From: Planctomycetota bacterium
Lineage (GTDB): Bacteria > Planctomycetota > UBA1135
Length of the DNA stretch: 64,000 nucleotides
Direction of reading: 5' to 3'
Assembly (NCBI GenBank): GCA_021776795.1
Contig: JAJFFC010000012.1
Coordinates: 62,001-126,000, forward strand
This document shows, piece by piece, positions 16,517-25,446 of this stretch. The position numbers were made by a program, and so were the translations under genes. The first letter of the stretch is position 1. Every line of letters starts with the position of its first letter. Under the pieces are notes generated by a model. It did no database searches and was not told where the DNA came from. It worked only from the letters and a program-made list of their open reading frames with translations.

Positions 16517-17232
16517 GTGCCGCGGCCGCCGATGGCCCACTGAAGCACCCTTTGGTGGCCTTCGACATTGAAGTCGCTGGTTTGGAATGGGAGGAAGTCG
16601 ACGAGGCCACTCGCCATTACCTGATGGAGCGTGCGCGCCGTAAAGGCGACCGCGAAGAAGATGTGCGCAACCGCCTCGCTTTAGTGCGTGGCCTTGGGCG
16701 CGTCGTATCCATCGGCATGTGGAACTTAGATAAGGACCAAGGCGCAGTTTTGGTGCATGGTTCTGGGTGCAAGTGGGAAGACTTTGGCGAAGTTCCGGGA
16801 ACCAAGGTGTACCGCGGCAATGAGCGCGAAATCCTCACCGAGTTTTGGAAGCTCGCTTCGACTTGGGGTACCGTGATCACCTACAACGGGCGCGGATACG
16901 ACGGCCCGGTGTTACTGACGCGCTCCGCCATGCTCGACATCAGTCCCACACGCATGTTTAGTGGTTACCGTTATCAAGTGGGGGAGCATTGTGACTTAAT
17001 GGAAGTGCTCAACTTCTTCGGTGCCGCGCGCGAATCCTTTTCCTTGGATTACTGGTGCCGGCGTTTTGGCGTGGAATCGCCAAAAGGGCGCATGGATGGC
17101 AGCATGGTCGGCGATAAGGCACGCAAAGGCCATTACGACGACATCGCCGAGTATTGCTTGCGCGACACGCGTGCCACCGCCGACCTTTTCCGCAAGATTC
17201 GGCCGACCTTATTGCCGCTCTATCGTTCTTAG
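16513..17232 (+). CDS. Predicted 3'-5' exonuclease related to the PolB proofreading domain
   Basis: The 239-residue protein, starting with GTG in a GTGA overlap with the uspA-like gene, has the three DEDDy exonuclease motifs. ExoI is FDIEV (about residue 17), ExoII is TYNGRGYDGPVLL (about 120) and ExoIII is YCLRD with the Tyr-x3-Asp pair (about 215). It is a stand-alone exonuclease domain without a polymerase, matching the predicted PolB-like exonuclease family (PF10108). Likely role is 3'-5' trimming of DNA or RNA ends in repair or turnover. It converges on the sigma-factor fusion gene with nine bases between stop codons. Confidence 0.85.
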   Translation: MSAAAADGPLKHPLVAFDIEVAGLEWEEVDEATRHYLMERARRKGDREEDVRNRLALVRGLGRVVSIGMWNLDKDQGAVLVHGSGCKWEDFGEVPGTKVYRGNEREILTEFWKLASTWGTVITYNGRGYDGPVLLTRSAMLDISPTRMFSGYRYQVGEHCDLMEVLNFFGAARESFSLDYWCRRFGVESPKGRMDGSMVGDKARKGHYDDIAEYCLRDTRATADLFRKIRPTLLPLYRS

Positions 17233-17241
17233 GCGGGTTGC

Positions 17242-20163
17242 CTAAAACGGTAGCGAAACTGTTTCCGTCTTGTGGCTAATCGGTTCGGCTTGAAACTCAC
17301 GAACCTCCTTCTGGCCGCGGTACTGGAAGCGCAGACGGAACGGGGTGTGGCGCGGAATGCCAGACAAGGTCACGCTGCCATCTTGGCGACTGCGCACCGA
17401 GTTCGCGAAGCTACCGATGCGATCCCCGGAGAATGGAATCGGTAGGCCGCTTGCATTAATGGCAGAAACCTCGACGCCGCTCAGGGCTTGGCCATCACCA
17501 CCGATAAGCTCCAGATGGAGTGAGGTCGAAGGATTGAGGCGTACCAGGAAATCCTGTTCCCCAGCGGCAAACACTTGATCGGTGAGCATGGTGGTGACGA
17601 AGCCTGCCGGCGCCCAAACCATAACGCGATAGCGTTGTGGCTGTAGACCCAAGAGTGAGAAGCGACCATCGGTAGAATCGGCGACTTGGATTGGTAGTCG
17701 CACCCAGGACTGGCTGTCCTCTTCGTAAGCCTGCAACACCACATAGAACTTGGGCACAGGATGACCGCTGAGTGCATCTTCCACTTGGAAGTGCATGGTG
17801 GTTCGTGCCGACATGCCTTGGCCAGGTGAGAGCTGGATATCCTGGTTTCCAGCGGCAAATCTGCCGTAGGCAATTGGCAGGAAGCGCATTCCTGCCCAAA
17901 GCTCGACTTGGCCAGGGGCGAGGTAATCCACAACAAAACTGCCGTCAGCCTGGAGAGAGGTGCCGTCCAGACTCAGGAGTTGGCGCGCCGTCACCTCGCG
18001 CCCGACGCCAATCGAAAGCGCAGCTGCGGCATGGAGCTCTGGGGGTAGGACAAGAGAGCTTTCTTCTTTCACGTAGACTTCTGGGGGGAAGGCACCGGCA
18101 GATTTTCCTGGCCAATCGAGTAAGCGCCCGCTGATCGGCAAGGCGTTGGCAAGCTGAAGAATGGCTTCTTGGGTAGACCCGGCCGGCTGTTCTAAAACAG
18201 TGAGGGCTTTGCCCTTGCTGAGTGCCGTGATGACTCGAGGGCCTTCATTCGGAACGTGCAACAGGGCAAGGCCTTGTTCATTGGTTCGGCCGTGCGATCT
18301 TCCCTCAACATGCAAAACCGCCACCATGGCGTTGCTGAGCGCCTTCCCTTGGTCGTCCTGCACCAAGAGTTGAAGGTTTCTGCGCGGGGCCAGGCGAATC
18401 TCCACATTGCTTTCTGGTGCGGCGAATTGCCCGGACCACCGCAGTTGCCCATCTACGCTCATCTGCACCTGCCAATCTTGATCGGGAATACCACGAAGCG
18501 TGGCCATGCCTTGAGCATTGCTTTGTGCGGACGATTCCCAGGCGCCGCTGTAACTTCCCAAGCGATACTCAGGTTGCTCTTGTTCCTCTACGGGCTTCGC
18601 GGAAATCGTGGCGCCACTCACCGCTTGCCCTTGGGCGTCGAGAATCCGCACTTGGCGTGGCACTTCTGGTGCCATCACCAACTCAATGCCTTCATAATCC
18701 TCACCGAAGCCCGCTGAGCGCATCACGCTGAGATGGCGAAGCGGGGCATAGCCTTTCTTGCGTGGAATCAGGAAAAATCCCCCTTGCTGGTTGGCGAGCT
18801 CGGCTAGAGCAAACTCACCGTTGGCCGCGGTATGCGTGCGCCGATGTGGTTCTAGTTGTGGGGCAAGAATCCAGTGATAGGTGAGCTCAATGGTGGCATC
18901 GGCTAAGGGACTGCCATCGGGAAGAACGACCTGGCCGAGTGCGCGGCCCTGACGCGGATGGATGTGCAAGGTGTAGGGCTCGGCGCCCGGACGCCAAACC
19001 ATGGGGCGCCGCCCGCGACTGTAGTCCTCGATGCTGTGGGTGGCAGTGTGGACATCAAGATAGGTGAATAGGACTTCTGTTTCTGGATGAGGTTGCCAGG
19101 TCACCAAGCCAGTTTCGTTGCTGATGGCTTCCACCTCTCCCAAACGCCACCACACTCGTTCACGCGGGCGAAACCATTGCGGATGCTCTGGTCCCAGCAG
19201 GGTTTCCTCGGTGGTTGCCGCGCGCAGGCACGTGGCGTGCAAGCGCAGGCCAGGCATTGGGGTGCCGCTTCCAGCTTCCAACAAACGAACACTCTGGGTG
19301 TTGGCGGAGTCCGCGATGACCTCGTCGGCAGAATTCTCTAGGGAATCGTCCTGTTCTTGGCGCGAGAGCCCAAGGCTTTGGGGTGTTTGCTCTTCACCAG
19401 GAGTCGGTAGCGATGCCTCTGCGAGTCCCGGCTCTCCGAGAATACTCGGTGGATGCTCCTGCCAGGGTTGCCACCAGAGCAAAGTGCCTGCCACCACAAT
19501 CGCACCCAAAGTCATCATTCTCCAGGGGGTGAAGAAGGAGAGCATGCCTTTGCTGACCGCAGAAGTTCCCGAGGCCAGGAGCGTTGCCGTAAGCCCACCT
19601 TCTGCGGCGGGAAAAGCCAAAGGCAAAATCATCAGGGCAAAGGACTCTTTGCCATAGCGTTTTTCGAGGTGCTTTCGAATCTGATCGCGCCCGCGGTACA
19701 GCCGAGTTTCCACCGTGCGAACGGGAGTGTTCGTCGCCTCGCCAATCTCCTTCAACGTATGCCCCTTCATATAATGGAGGATGATGGTGACTCGATAAGG
19801 CTTGGCAAGCTGATTGACCGCCTGCAGCATCAACTCTCGGCTTTCTAACTCCGCGGCGAGCATGTCGGCGTGGTCAAACGCCTGATCAGGACCACTTTCC
19901 GGAAGGCTGACCTTGGCCTCGCGGGCAAGGCGTCGGGCTCTACCACGGAAATGTTGTTTGCTCAGGTTGCGCAGTGTGCCTCGTAGCCATGCACGCAATT
20001 TGCCGAGCTGCCAGCTTGGATTGCGCACCGCGTGCTCCATCGCCTGCTGCAGAAGGTCTTCCGCAGTTTGCTCATCTGTCACAAAATCTCGAGCCATGCG
20101 CTTTAGTCCGGCATAGTCTCTGAGAACCTCTTCGAGCTCTAGTTGGTGCGTGTTGGCAGACAT
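17242..20163 (-). CDS. ECF-type sigma factor fused through a membrane helix to a large carboxypeptidase-regulatory-like region
   Basis: The 973-residue protein begins with a sigma-70 ECF core. Region 2 is around residues 14-75 (DEQTAEDLLQQAMEHAV, RAWLRGTLRNLSKQHFR). Region 4 is around 118-172 (PYRVTIILHYMKGHTLKEIG with helix-turn-helix TPVRTVETRLYRGRDQIR). One hydrophobic helix follows near 213-231 (MMTLGAIVVAGTLLWW). The remaining 740 residues are acidic and beta-rich, with at least five carboxypeptidase-regulatory-like units (for example GQVVLPDGSPLADATI, LQLLVQDDQGKALSNAMV, HLELIGGDGQALSGVEVSAI). The layout suggests a membrane-tethered sigma factor with its own extracytoplasmic sensor. No anti-sigma gene adjoins it. 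Confidence 0.88.
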   Translation of the reverse strand: MSANTHQLELEEVLRDYAGLKRMARDFVTDEQTAEDLLQQAMEHAVRNPSWQLGKLRAWLRGTLRNLSKQHFRGRARRLAREAKVSLPESGPDQAFDHADMLAAELESRELMLQAVNQLAKPYRVTIILHYMKGHTLKEIGEATNTPVRTVETRLYRGRDQIRKHLEKRYGKESFALMILPLAFPAAEGGLTATLLASGTSAVSKGMLSFFTPWRMMTLGAIVVAGTLLWWQPWQEHPPSILGEPGLAEASLPTPGEEQTPQSLGLSRQEQDDSLENSADEVIADSANTQSVRLLEAGSGTPMPGLRLHATCLRAATTEETLLGPEHPQWFRPRERVWWRLGEVEAISNETGLVTWQPHPETEVLFTYLDVHTATHSIEDYSRGRRPMVWRPGAEPYTLHIHPRQGRALGQVVLPDGSPLADATIELTYHWILAPQLEPHRRTHTAANGEFALAELANQQGGFFLIPRKKGYAPLRHLSVMRSAGFGEDYEGIELVMAPEVPRQVRILDAQGQAVSGATISAKPVEEQEQPEYRLGSYSGAWESSAQSNAQGMATLRGIPDQDWQVQMSVDGQLRWSGQFAAPESNVEIRLAPRRNLQLLVQDDQGKALSNAMVAVLHVEGRSHGRTNEQGLALLHVPNEGPRVITALSKGKALTVLEQPAGSTQEAILQLANALPISGRLLDWPGKSAGAFPPEVYVKEESSLVLPPELHAAAALSIGVGREVTARQLLSLDGTSLQADGSFVVDYLAPGQVELWAGMRFLPIAYGRFAAGNQDIQLSPGQGMSARTTMHFQVEDALSGHPVPKFYVVLQAYEEDSQSWVRLPIQVADSTDGRFSLLGLQPQRYRVMVWAPAGFVTTMLTDQVFAAGEQDFLVRLNPSTSLHLELIGGDGQALSGVEVSAINASGLPIPFSGDRIGSFANSVRSRQDGSVTLSGIPRHTPFRLRFQYRGQKEVREFQAEPISHKTETVSLPF

Positions 20164-20219
20164 CGGTTTTTGTTGCCGCTGGGGCCACTATCCCTTCAAG
20201 AATTAGGCCAAATTCGAGC

Positions 20220-21554
20220 TCAAGACTGGACTTTTCTCCTCCTTGGCAAATCCCAAAGCTGAAGGAGCCAAGCTCCCGCAACAGGCAGCAGGAGTACTGG
20301 CCAGCGAATGCCCAGGGCATTGTCGGCGTCGATGCCGTCTAGAGCCAATAGGGCCAGGCCGCTGGCCATCATGATGGCGCCGAAGATCTGGCGCCCGGCT
20401 GCAGGCGGCGGGCCTTGATGAGGGCGCGGACGTTCGAAGCGCGAGAACAACAACACGAAGGGAATGACTGCGACCAAGAACACCACGATCCAAGCCAAGT
20501 GAAGCGGCCAATAACCAGATTCCCCAGGTCTTAAGTGCAGGCCAATGCCATCGAAGTACATGGCGAGGCCGGTCATCAGCATCATGGCGGTGCTGTGCCA
20601 TAGGAACACCGTCATGATCATGCTGCCGAGAAGAACGACAACTGCCCACAGCGCGCGTCGTTGCAGAATTCTCTCCAAGGATTTTTCCAAGGCAAGCACC
20701 AAGCCAAACTGCCCTAATGCCAAAGCCAGTAAAGGCAGGTGCGGGGGGGTGCTATTCGAGATGGCCTCGCCCGGTACGCCCACCAAACTGCGTGGCCAGG
20801 GCCCATATTCGGTCAATAGGAATAAGGCGAGATAGCCACCGGCGAAGAACAACGCGGGCCAAAACTTGGCGCGAAGCCTTTGGTCGAGCCACAGGAAACC
20901 CAATTGGTGTACGCTCAGCCATAGGCATAGATAGTTGGCCCAGCCCAATCCTGGCCACGGCGACCAGAAATACAACAGGTCGCCCACAATGGCAAGCGCC
21001 ATGGGAAGGGCCAAGGTGGTGACGCCCCAACGTCGCCAAGCTTCGCGCATGAGTGGGGCCAACATGACCAGTATGGCGTAGACCGCCAAAAACCACACCG
21101 GAATCAGAGCAACCTGGGAGCCGACCTGCAGATAAATCTGCGGTACACCAGCGAAATGTGAGGCTGTGCCAAGAACGGCCCAGAACAACAACAGCGCCAG
21201 GACTGGGCTAAGCAATCGCCGAAGCCGCGCATGCAGCCAACTGCCGTAACCAAGCCCGTCGCGTTTCGCGGCATCCCAGGTAATGCCGTTGGAGTAGCCG
21301 CCGACAAAGAAGAAGATGGGCATGACCTGCAAGCCCCAAGTCAGCCAATGACTCCATGGCGCCCAGGCCAAAATATGGTCCATGTGATCGGACTCGGCAT
21401 CGGACCAGGGGGAGGCCATGAGCCAATGGCCAAAGACCACGACTAAAATCGAAAGTGCACGCAAGACGTCCACCGCCCGCTTGCGCGAGGCCGGGGTTTG
21501 GTCGGCGATTTCTAAGGCCTTTTGCCAGGCCGATGCCGTGTTTTTCTTCGCCAT
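20220..21554 (-). CDS. Acyltransferase family 3 membrane protein (OafA-like)
   Basis: The 444-residue protein has about ten membrane helices and the family's N-terminal motifs: RAVDVLRALSILVVVFGHW (conserved Arg and His in the first helix) and MPIFFFVGGYSN. Such enzymes transfer acyl groups, often acetyl, to sugars or lipids on the outer face of the inner membrane. It lies next to the polysaccharide region and diverges from the phosphodiesterase gene at 21604, so O-acylation of a surface polymer is a reasonable guess. A TAGGAT hexamer lies nine bases before its start. It is 56 bases upstream of the sigma-factor fusion on the same strand. Confidence 0.85.
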   Translation of the reverse strand: MAKKNTASAWQKALEIADQTPASRKRAVDVLRALSILVVVFGHWLMASPWSDAESDHMDHILAWAPWSHWLTWGLQVMPIFFFVGGYSNGITWDAAKRDGLGYGSWLHARLRRLLSPVLALLLFWAVLGTASHFAGVPQIYLQVGSQVALIPVWFLAVYAILVMLAPLMREAWRRWGVTTLALPMALAIVGDLLYFWSPWPGLGWANYLCLWLSVHQLGFLWLDQRLRAKFWPALFFAGGYLALFLLTEYGPWPRSLVGVPGEAISNSTPPHLPLLALALGQFGLVLALEKSLERILQRRALWAVVVLLGSMIMTVFLWHSTAMMLMTGLAMYFDGIGLHLRPGESGYWPLHLAWIVVFLVAVIPFVLLFSRFERPRPHQGPPPAAGRQIFGAIMMASGLALLALDGIDADNALGIRWPVLLLPVAGAWLLQLWDLPRRRKVQS

Positions 21555-21563
21555 CGCAAGGCT

Positions 21564-21569
21564 ATCCTA
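21564..21569 (-). promoter_or_regulatory. TAGGAT, candidate -10 box nine bases before a start codon
   Basis: On the minus strand TAGGAT ends nine bases before the acyltransferase ATG, giving a predicted leader of two or three bases. The whole gap to the divergent plus-strand gene is only 49 bases. Confidence 0.4.
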
Positions 21570-21603
21570 GTCGCAGCGGCCGGAAACCGCTGACCCCCGT
21601 GCC

Positions 21604-23274
21604 ATGAGCGATTCTCCACGTAAACGTGTCATTTTTGCCGGTATTGACGGCGCCACTTGGGACATCATCAATCCGATGGTGGAGCGAGGTGAGTTGCCCA
21701 ATCTTGCGGCCATGATGAAGGAGGGCTGCACCGGCCCCCTCACCAGCACGGTTCCGCCCAACTCAAGTTTGGCTTGGTGTAGTTTTCAAACCGGGGTGCA
21801 TCCGGGCAAGCACGGGATTTTCTTTTTCCGCGAACAACGTCCTGGCGTTTATCAGCGCCCTGTGGTGTCTTGGGATTCGGTGCAAGCGCCCAGCATTTGG
21901 AAAATTGCGAGCGAACAAGGCAAGAAAGTTTGTGCGGTAACGGTACCGCTGACTTTCCCGGTCGAAGATTTAGAAGACGGCGCCATGATTGGCGGCCTGC
22001 TCACGCCGGACCGCAACAGTGATTTCATTCACCCGCCGGAACTGCGCCAAGAAATGGCAGCAGTCATCGGCGATGTCCCGGCCGACAACGAACCGGAAAT
22101 TCTCTTCCACAGCAGTAATGAACAAGAGGCGGTGAAGAGCTTGTTCCACGTGATTGAACAAATCACGCGCATGGGCGAGTATTTGCTCGAACACAAAGAC
22201 CCAGACCTCTTTGCTCTGGTCTATCGCCAAGTCGACCTGACTTCCCATCAAGCCTGGTGCTACCAGGATCCGGAATGGCAAAAGGCCAACCCCGGCAAAT
22301 ATGAAGCCAACAAAGAAATGTTGGCCGATGCTTACCGCGCAGTCGACGCTGGTTTTGGCCGCCTGCGTGACATCGCCAAGAAGATGGACGGGGAGGTCGT
22401 TTTCGCAACTTGCTCGGACCACGGCTTCGGCCCCATTCACTACCGCTACTACATGAATAAATGGTTGCTGGACCATGGCTACTTGGTGTTGAAATCAGGC
22501 GCAGAAAGCCTCAAACGTAAGCTTTGGCTGCAAAAGAAGTGGAATGGCTTCTTGCGTCGCACCGGCATCTTGAAGGCGCTGACCAAGCGCGGCCGCAAAC
22601 TCGGCAAGGGCCAAGAGCATACGATTATGGGAATGATCGATTGGTCGAAGACGCGCGCCTATTCGAGCTTCTCGGGCGGAGAAGACATCATTCTCATCAA
22701 CACCAAAGGTCGCGAGCCGGAAGGCATCGTCGACCCGGGCGCCGAGTACGAAGCCCTGCGTGACGAAATCATGGCCAAGGTGGTGCAGATGAAAGCCGAC
22801 GATGGCGCCAAGATCATCGCCCGTGCCTTCAAGCGCGAAGACTTGTGGAAAGGGGAACAGGTGTTCTTGGCGCCCGACATTCAATGCATCACAGTTGAGA
22901 CTGCGAACAATATGTCGCCGCATCCTTTGCACTCGGTGGTTGCCGAGCGCGCTGTCGAGGGCCGTCCCGCCATGCACCGCACCCAAGGCATCTATGGCTT
23001 TGAAGGGCACGGCATCAAGCAAGGGGAGCGTGTCACTGGACCACAGATTGCCGACATGGCCACCACCATGTTGCATCTCATCGGCCTTCCGATTGAAGAC
23101 TACATGGATGGCCGCGTCATGGAAGATTGCTTCACCGATGAATACCGAGCCGCCAACCCCGTGCAACGCGCCGAAGGTCGGGTGCAGCTCAGTCCACGCA
23201 CCTTCGAGGGCGCGGCCGGAGAGGACGATGAAAAACTCATCGAGACCATGAAGGCGCTCGGCTACATGGAGTAA
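21604..23274 (+). CDS. Alkaline phosphatase superfamily protein, COG3379-type predicted phosphodiesterase
   Basis: The 556-residue protein has no signal peptide and starts directly with the catalytic domain. Visible elements are the metal site FAGIDGATWD (Asp15), the probable nucleophile Ser54 in SSLAWCSFQTG, HPGKHG, a SDHGFG motif and the MNKWLLDHGYL segment. The C-terminus ends IETMKALGYME. Members of this group are predicted phosphodiesterases or phosphotransferases. The PIG-L deacetylase gene starts two bases after its stop, so they are likely co-transcribed and may act on the same polymer or glycolipid. Its closest relative in the window is the protein at 25447, with which it shares the MNKWLLD/VNKWLED region and overall length. 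Confidence 0.85.
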   Translation: MSDSPRKRVIFAGIDGATWDIINPMVERGELPNLAAMMKEGCTGPLTSTVPPNSSLAWCSFQTGVHPGKHGIFFFREQRPGVYQRPVVSWDSVQAPSIWKIASEQGKKVCAVTVPLTFPVEDLEDGAMIGGLLTPDRNSDFIHPPELRQEMAAVIGDVPADNEPEILFHSSNEQEAVKSLFHVIEQITRMGEYLLEHKDPDLFALVYRQVDLTSHQAWCYQDPEWQKANPGKYEANKEMLADAYRAVDAGFGRLRDIAKKMDGEVVFATCSDHGFGPIHYRYYMNKWLLDHGYLVLKSGAESLKRKLWLQKKWNGFLRRTGILKALTKRGRKLGKGQEHTIMGMIDWSKTRAYSSFSGGEDIILINTKGREPEGIVDPGAEYEALRDEIMAKVVQMKADDGAKIIARAFKREDLWKGEQVFLAPDIQCITVETANNMSPHPLHSVVAERAVEGRPAMHRTQGIYGFEGHGIKQGERVTGPQIADMATTMLHLIGLPIEDYMDGRVMEDCFTDEYRAANPVQRAEGRVQLSPRTFEGAAGEDDEKLIETMKALGYME

Positions 23275-23276
23275 GT

Positions 23277-24569
23277 ATGGGCTTGTTCCCGACCCTCCTG
23301 CGGCGCCCGGACAACATCCTGTCCATGCCCTTGGTCGGAGAATCCCTGCCCGGGGTGCGACCGGGTTTTCTGCATGGCAATCCAGAGCGCTGGATCCCCG
23401 GCGCTTATGCCGCAGGAGAGGCCGCTGGGGCGGAGGCCCCATTGCCTTGGGTCAGTGGCCAAGCCGACCTGTTGTTGGTGCCGGGCCCCAAGCCGGGCGT
23501 GGAAACCAACACCTTGGCGCGCATTTTGCGCGAACTCCCCGCCGATTTGCCAGTGGCGATGTACGAGCGCGATCAGCCGATTTGGCCCAACTTTCTCCTC
23601 GCCGATGGCACCGAGCCGGCCCAGGGTAAGGCCACTTCCGAAACGGGCTTGCGCATCTTCCGCTCGGCCCTGCGTCATCAGGGCCAGGGACGCACCGAAG
23701 CCTTTTTGGTGGTGCCAGCAGGACGTTGTGCGGCACTACTGGAAGGCAACAAGCGCGCTTATCTCAAGCGTGCCCGCGGCAATGACTTGCTCAATCGTCG
23801 CCATTTAGTCACTTCTTGGGAGTACCAACTTGCGCAAGCGCAGGTCGCGGCCACTCCGGACATGCCGCAAGAGGCAGCCGATGCCCTGCCCTTGCCGGCC
23901 GCTTCTCGAGTGCTCGTCATCATGCCCCACTTCGATGACGAAGTGTTGCAGTGTGGTGGTGCCATTTTGCAAGCCGTGGCAGCCGGCGCGGAAGTCGAAG
24001 TGTTGTGGCTGACCGATGGTCGCCGCGGCGTCAGTACGGTGAGCGAAGAGGAGTCTGCGCGCATACGTCATGTAGAGGCTACCGAAGCAATGGCGCGTCT
24101 TGGTGTCACTCGCTTTGCCTTCCTGGATGCGCCCGAAACGCACTTGACTGCGCGTGGATCTTGGACCGAAGTCTTGCGTCAGCGCATGCTCGATTTTCAG
24201 CCCGAACGCATCCACACCGTATGGTTCGGGGATAACAACTTAGACCACTTCGAAGCCAATCGTGTGTTACAGGCGGCGCTACCGGCAAGCCTTGGACAGA
24301 CGCTCATCGCCGCGAGTGGACTATGGCAACCGTTGCCGGGGTGGAACGCATTGGCGCGGCTTTCCTCGGAGGAGTTCGCGGCCAAGGAACACGCCCTTCA
24401 GGCCCATGCTTCGCAATTAGGGGAAGTGGACTATTTGCGCGCAGGAAGGGGATTGGGTGCCTTTTACGCCCAAACCGGCGGCCAGGCCGAAGCCTTTTGG
24501 TGCTTGCCGGCCATGGATTATTTCCGCGCCTTCCGCGCCACGGGTTTGCCGCGGCGCTGGTTCTTCTAG
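23277..24569 (+). CDS. PIG-L/LmbE-family deacetylase with an extra N-terminal domain
   Basis: The 430-residue protein carries the PIG-L metal motif MPHFDDEVLQCGG (about residues 217-229), with a later His ligand in LDHFEANR (about 323). The family removes acetyl groups from N-acetylglucosamine-type substrates. The first 200 residues are an unrecognised domain not found in minimal LmbE proteins (about 230 residues), perhaps for substrate binding. The gene follows the AP-superfamily gene by two bases and converges on wza-like. A role in deacetylating an exported polysaccharide or its lipid-linked precursor fits the context but is inferred. Confidence 0.83.
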   Translation: MGLFPTLLRRPDNILSMPLVGESLPGVRPGFLHGNPERWIPGAYAAGEAAGAEAPLPWVSGQADLLLVPGPKPGVETNTLARILRELPADLPVAMYERDQPIWPNFLLADGTEPAQGKATSETGLRIFRSALRHQGQGRTEAFLVVPAGRCAALLEGNKRAYLKRARGNDLLNRRHLVTSWEYQLAQAQVAATPDMPQEAADALPLPAASRVLVIMPHFDDEVLQCGGAILQAVAAGAEVEVLWLTDGRRGVSTVSEEESARIRHVEATEAMARLGVTRFAFLDAPETHLTARGSWTEVLRQRMLDFQPERIHTVWFGDNNLDHFEANRVLQAALPASLGQTLIAASGLWQPLPGWNALARLSSEEFAAKEHALQAHASQLGEVDYLRAGRGLGAFYAQTGGQAEAFWCLPAMDYFRAFRATGLPRRWFF

Positions 24570-24583
24570 ACGCTGGTTTCGCG

Positions 24584-25354
24584 CTAGCGAATGTCGCCAG
24601 TGAGGGCGTCGGAAACGCGCGGGCCGTTGAGAATCGCGTTTTCGGCGAAGATCAAGGCACGGAGCGAATCAGAGACGGTCCGCAGACGATCATCGTAAGC
24701 CGAACGCCAGGTGTGGATGACGTACACGACGTCGCCACTTTGTACGTAAGGAATGTCCGTACGCAGGTTCGGGTCGGAAGGCATGAATAGCGCTTCGAGG
24801 TCGTAGTGACGCACGGTCATGGCGCCATTGACGCGACGGGCAATCAGGACACCGGTGCGGTCGCCGTCTTCGCCGATGCCGCCTGCTTGGGCAATCACGT
24901 CAAGCACGGTCGTGCGCGGGCTCAGCAGGGTGACCACGGAGGTGCGGTTGACCTCGCCGAGAACGGTGACTTTGCGCTCCGGAGAGAACTCCACGTCGAC
25001 GTAGAGCACCGGGGAGACCAAGTATTCGCCGTAGGCCTCGGTGACCTGGTCCTCGAACTGCTCACGGGTCTCGCCACCCACGTGGAGCTTGCCCACCAGG
25101 GGCAAAATCACGCTGCCATCGTTGCGCACCTTGTAAGTGCGTGACAAATCGGTGTGCTGCCACACATCGAGGGTGATTCGGTCCTCAGGGCCGAGGAAAA
25201 ACTGCCCATTCTGGATTTCCGCGTTGTAATCGAGGGGTAGGGCGCTGGGATTTTCTCCCAGGCTGGGCCCTTCGGTGTAGGGGGAAACCGAGCACGACGC
25301 GGCCAATAAGGCAACGGAGGCGCAAAGGAGGAACGGTCGGAGGTGCGACGACAT
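24584..25354 (-). CDS. Polysaccharide export outer-membrane lipoprotein (Wza/KpsD family)
   Basis: The start at 25354 gives 256 residues with a lipoprotein signal (FLLCASVALLAASC); an upstream Met at 25387 would add 11 residues before the signal. The Poly_export motif LGPEDRITLDVWQHTDLSRTY and VRNDGSVILPLVGKL is clear, followed by an SLBB-like domain (VTVLGEVNRTSVVTLLSPRTTVLDVIAQAGG). Wza-type proteins form the outer-membrane channel for capsule or exopolysaccharide. It is divergent from the phosphodiesterase gene at 25447, which leads the ligase/polymerase and Wzz-like genes, so all belong to one export locus. Confidence 0.9.
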   Translation of the reverse strand: MSSHLRPFLLCASVALLAASCSVSPYTEGPSLGENPSALPLDYNAEIQNGQFFLGPEDRITLDVWQHTDLSRTYKVRNDGSVILPLVGKLHVGGETREQFEDQVTEAYGEYLVSPVLYVDVEFSPERKVTVLGEVNRTSVVTLLSPRTTVLDVIAQAGGIGEDGDRTGVLIARRVNGAMTVRHYDLEALFMPSDPNLRTDIPYVQSGDVVYVIHTWRSAYDDRLRTVSDSLRALIFAENAILNGPRVSDALTGDIR

Positions 25355-25446
25355 TAGATGAGTGGGGGGCTGGGAAGCCTCAGCCATTGTCGCAGAACGT
25401 CGCGGAGGGTCAAATAGGGGGCGCCGGAATCACCGGCCTCCCCACC

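Noticed and set aside
17229..17245. TTAGGC/GCCTAA hairpin between convergent stops as a terminator
   Set aside because: The stem is only six pairs and neither strand has a following T-run.
21604..23274. Cys in AWCS as a formylglycine or altered nucleophile
   Set aside because: Aligning on the downstream TG places the nucleophile five residues earlier, at Ser54; the Cys is not at the catalytic position.
22495..23442. 315-codon antisense frame across the phosphodiesterase and deacetylase genes
   Set aside because: It spans two genuine genes and shows no domain or start context.
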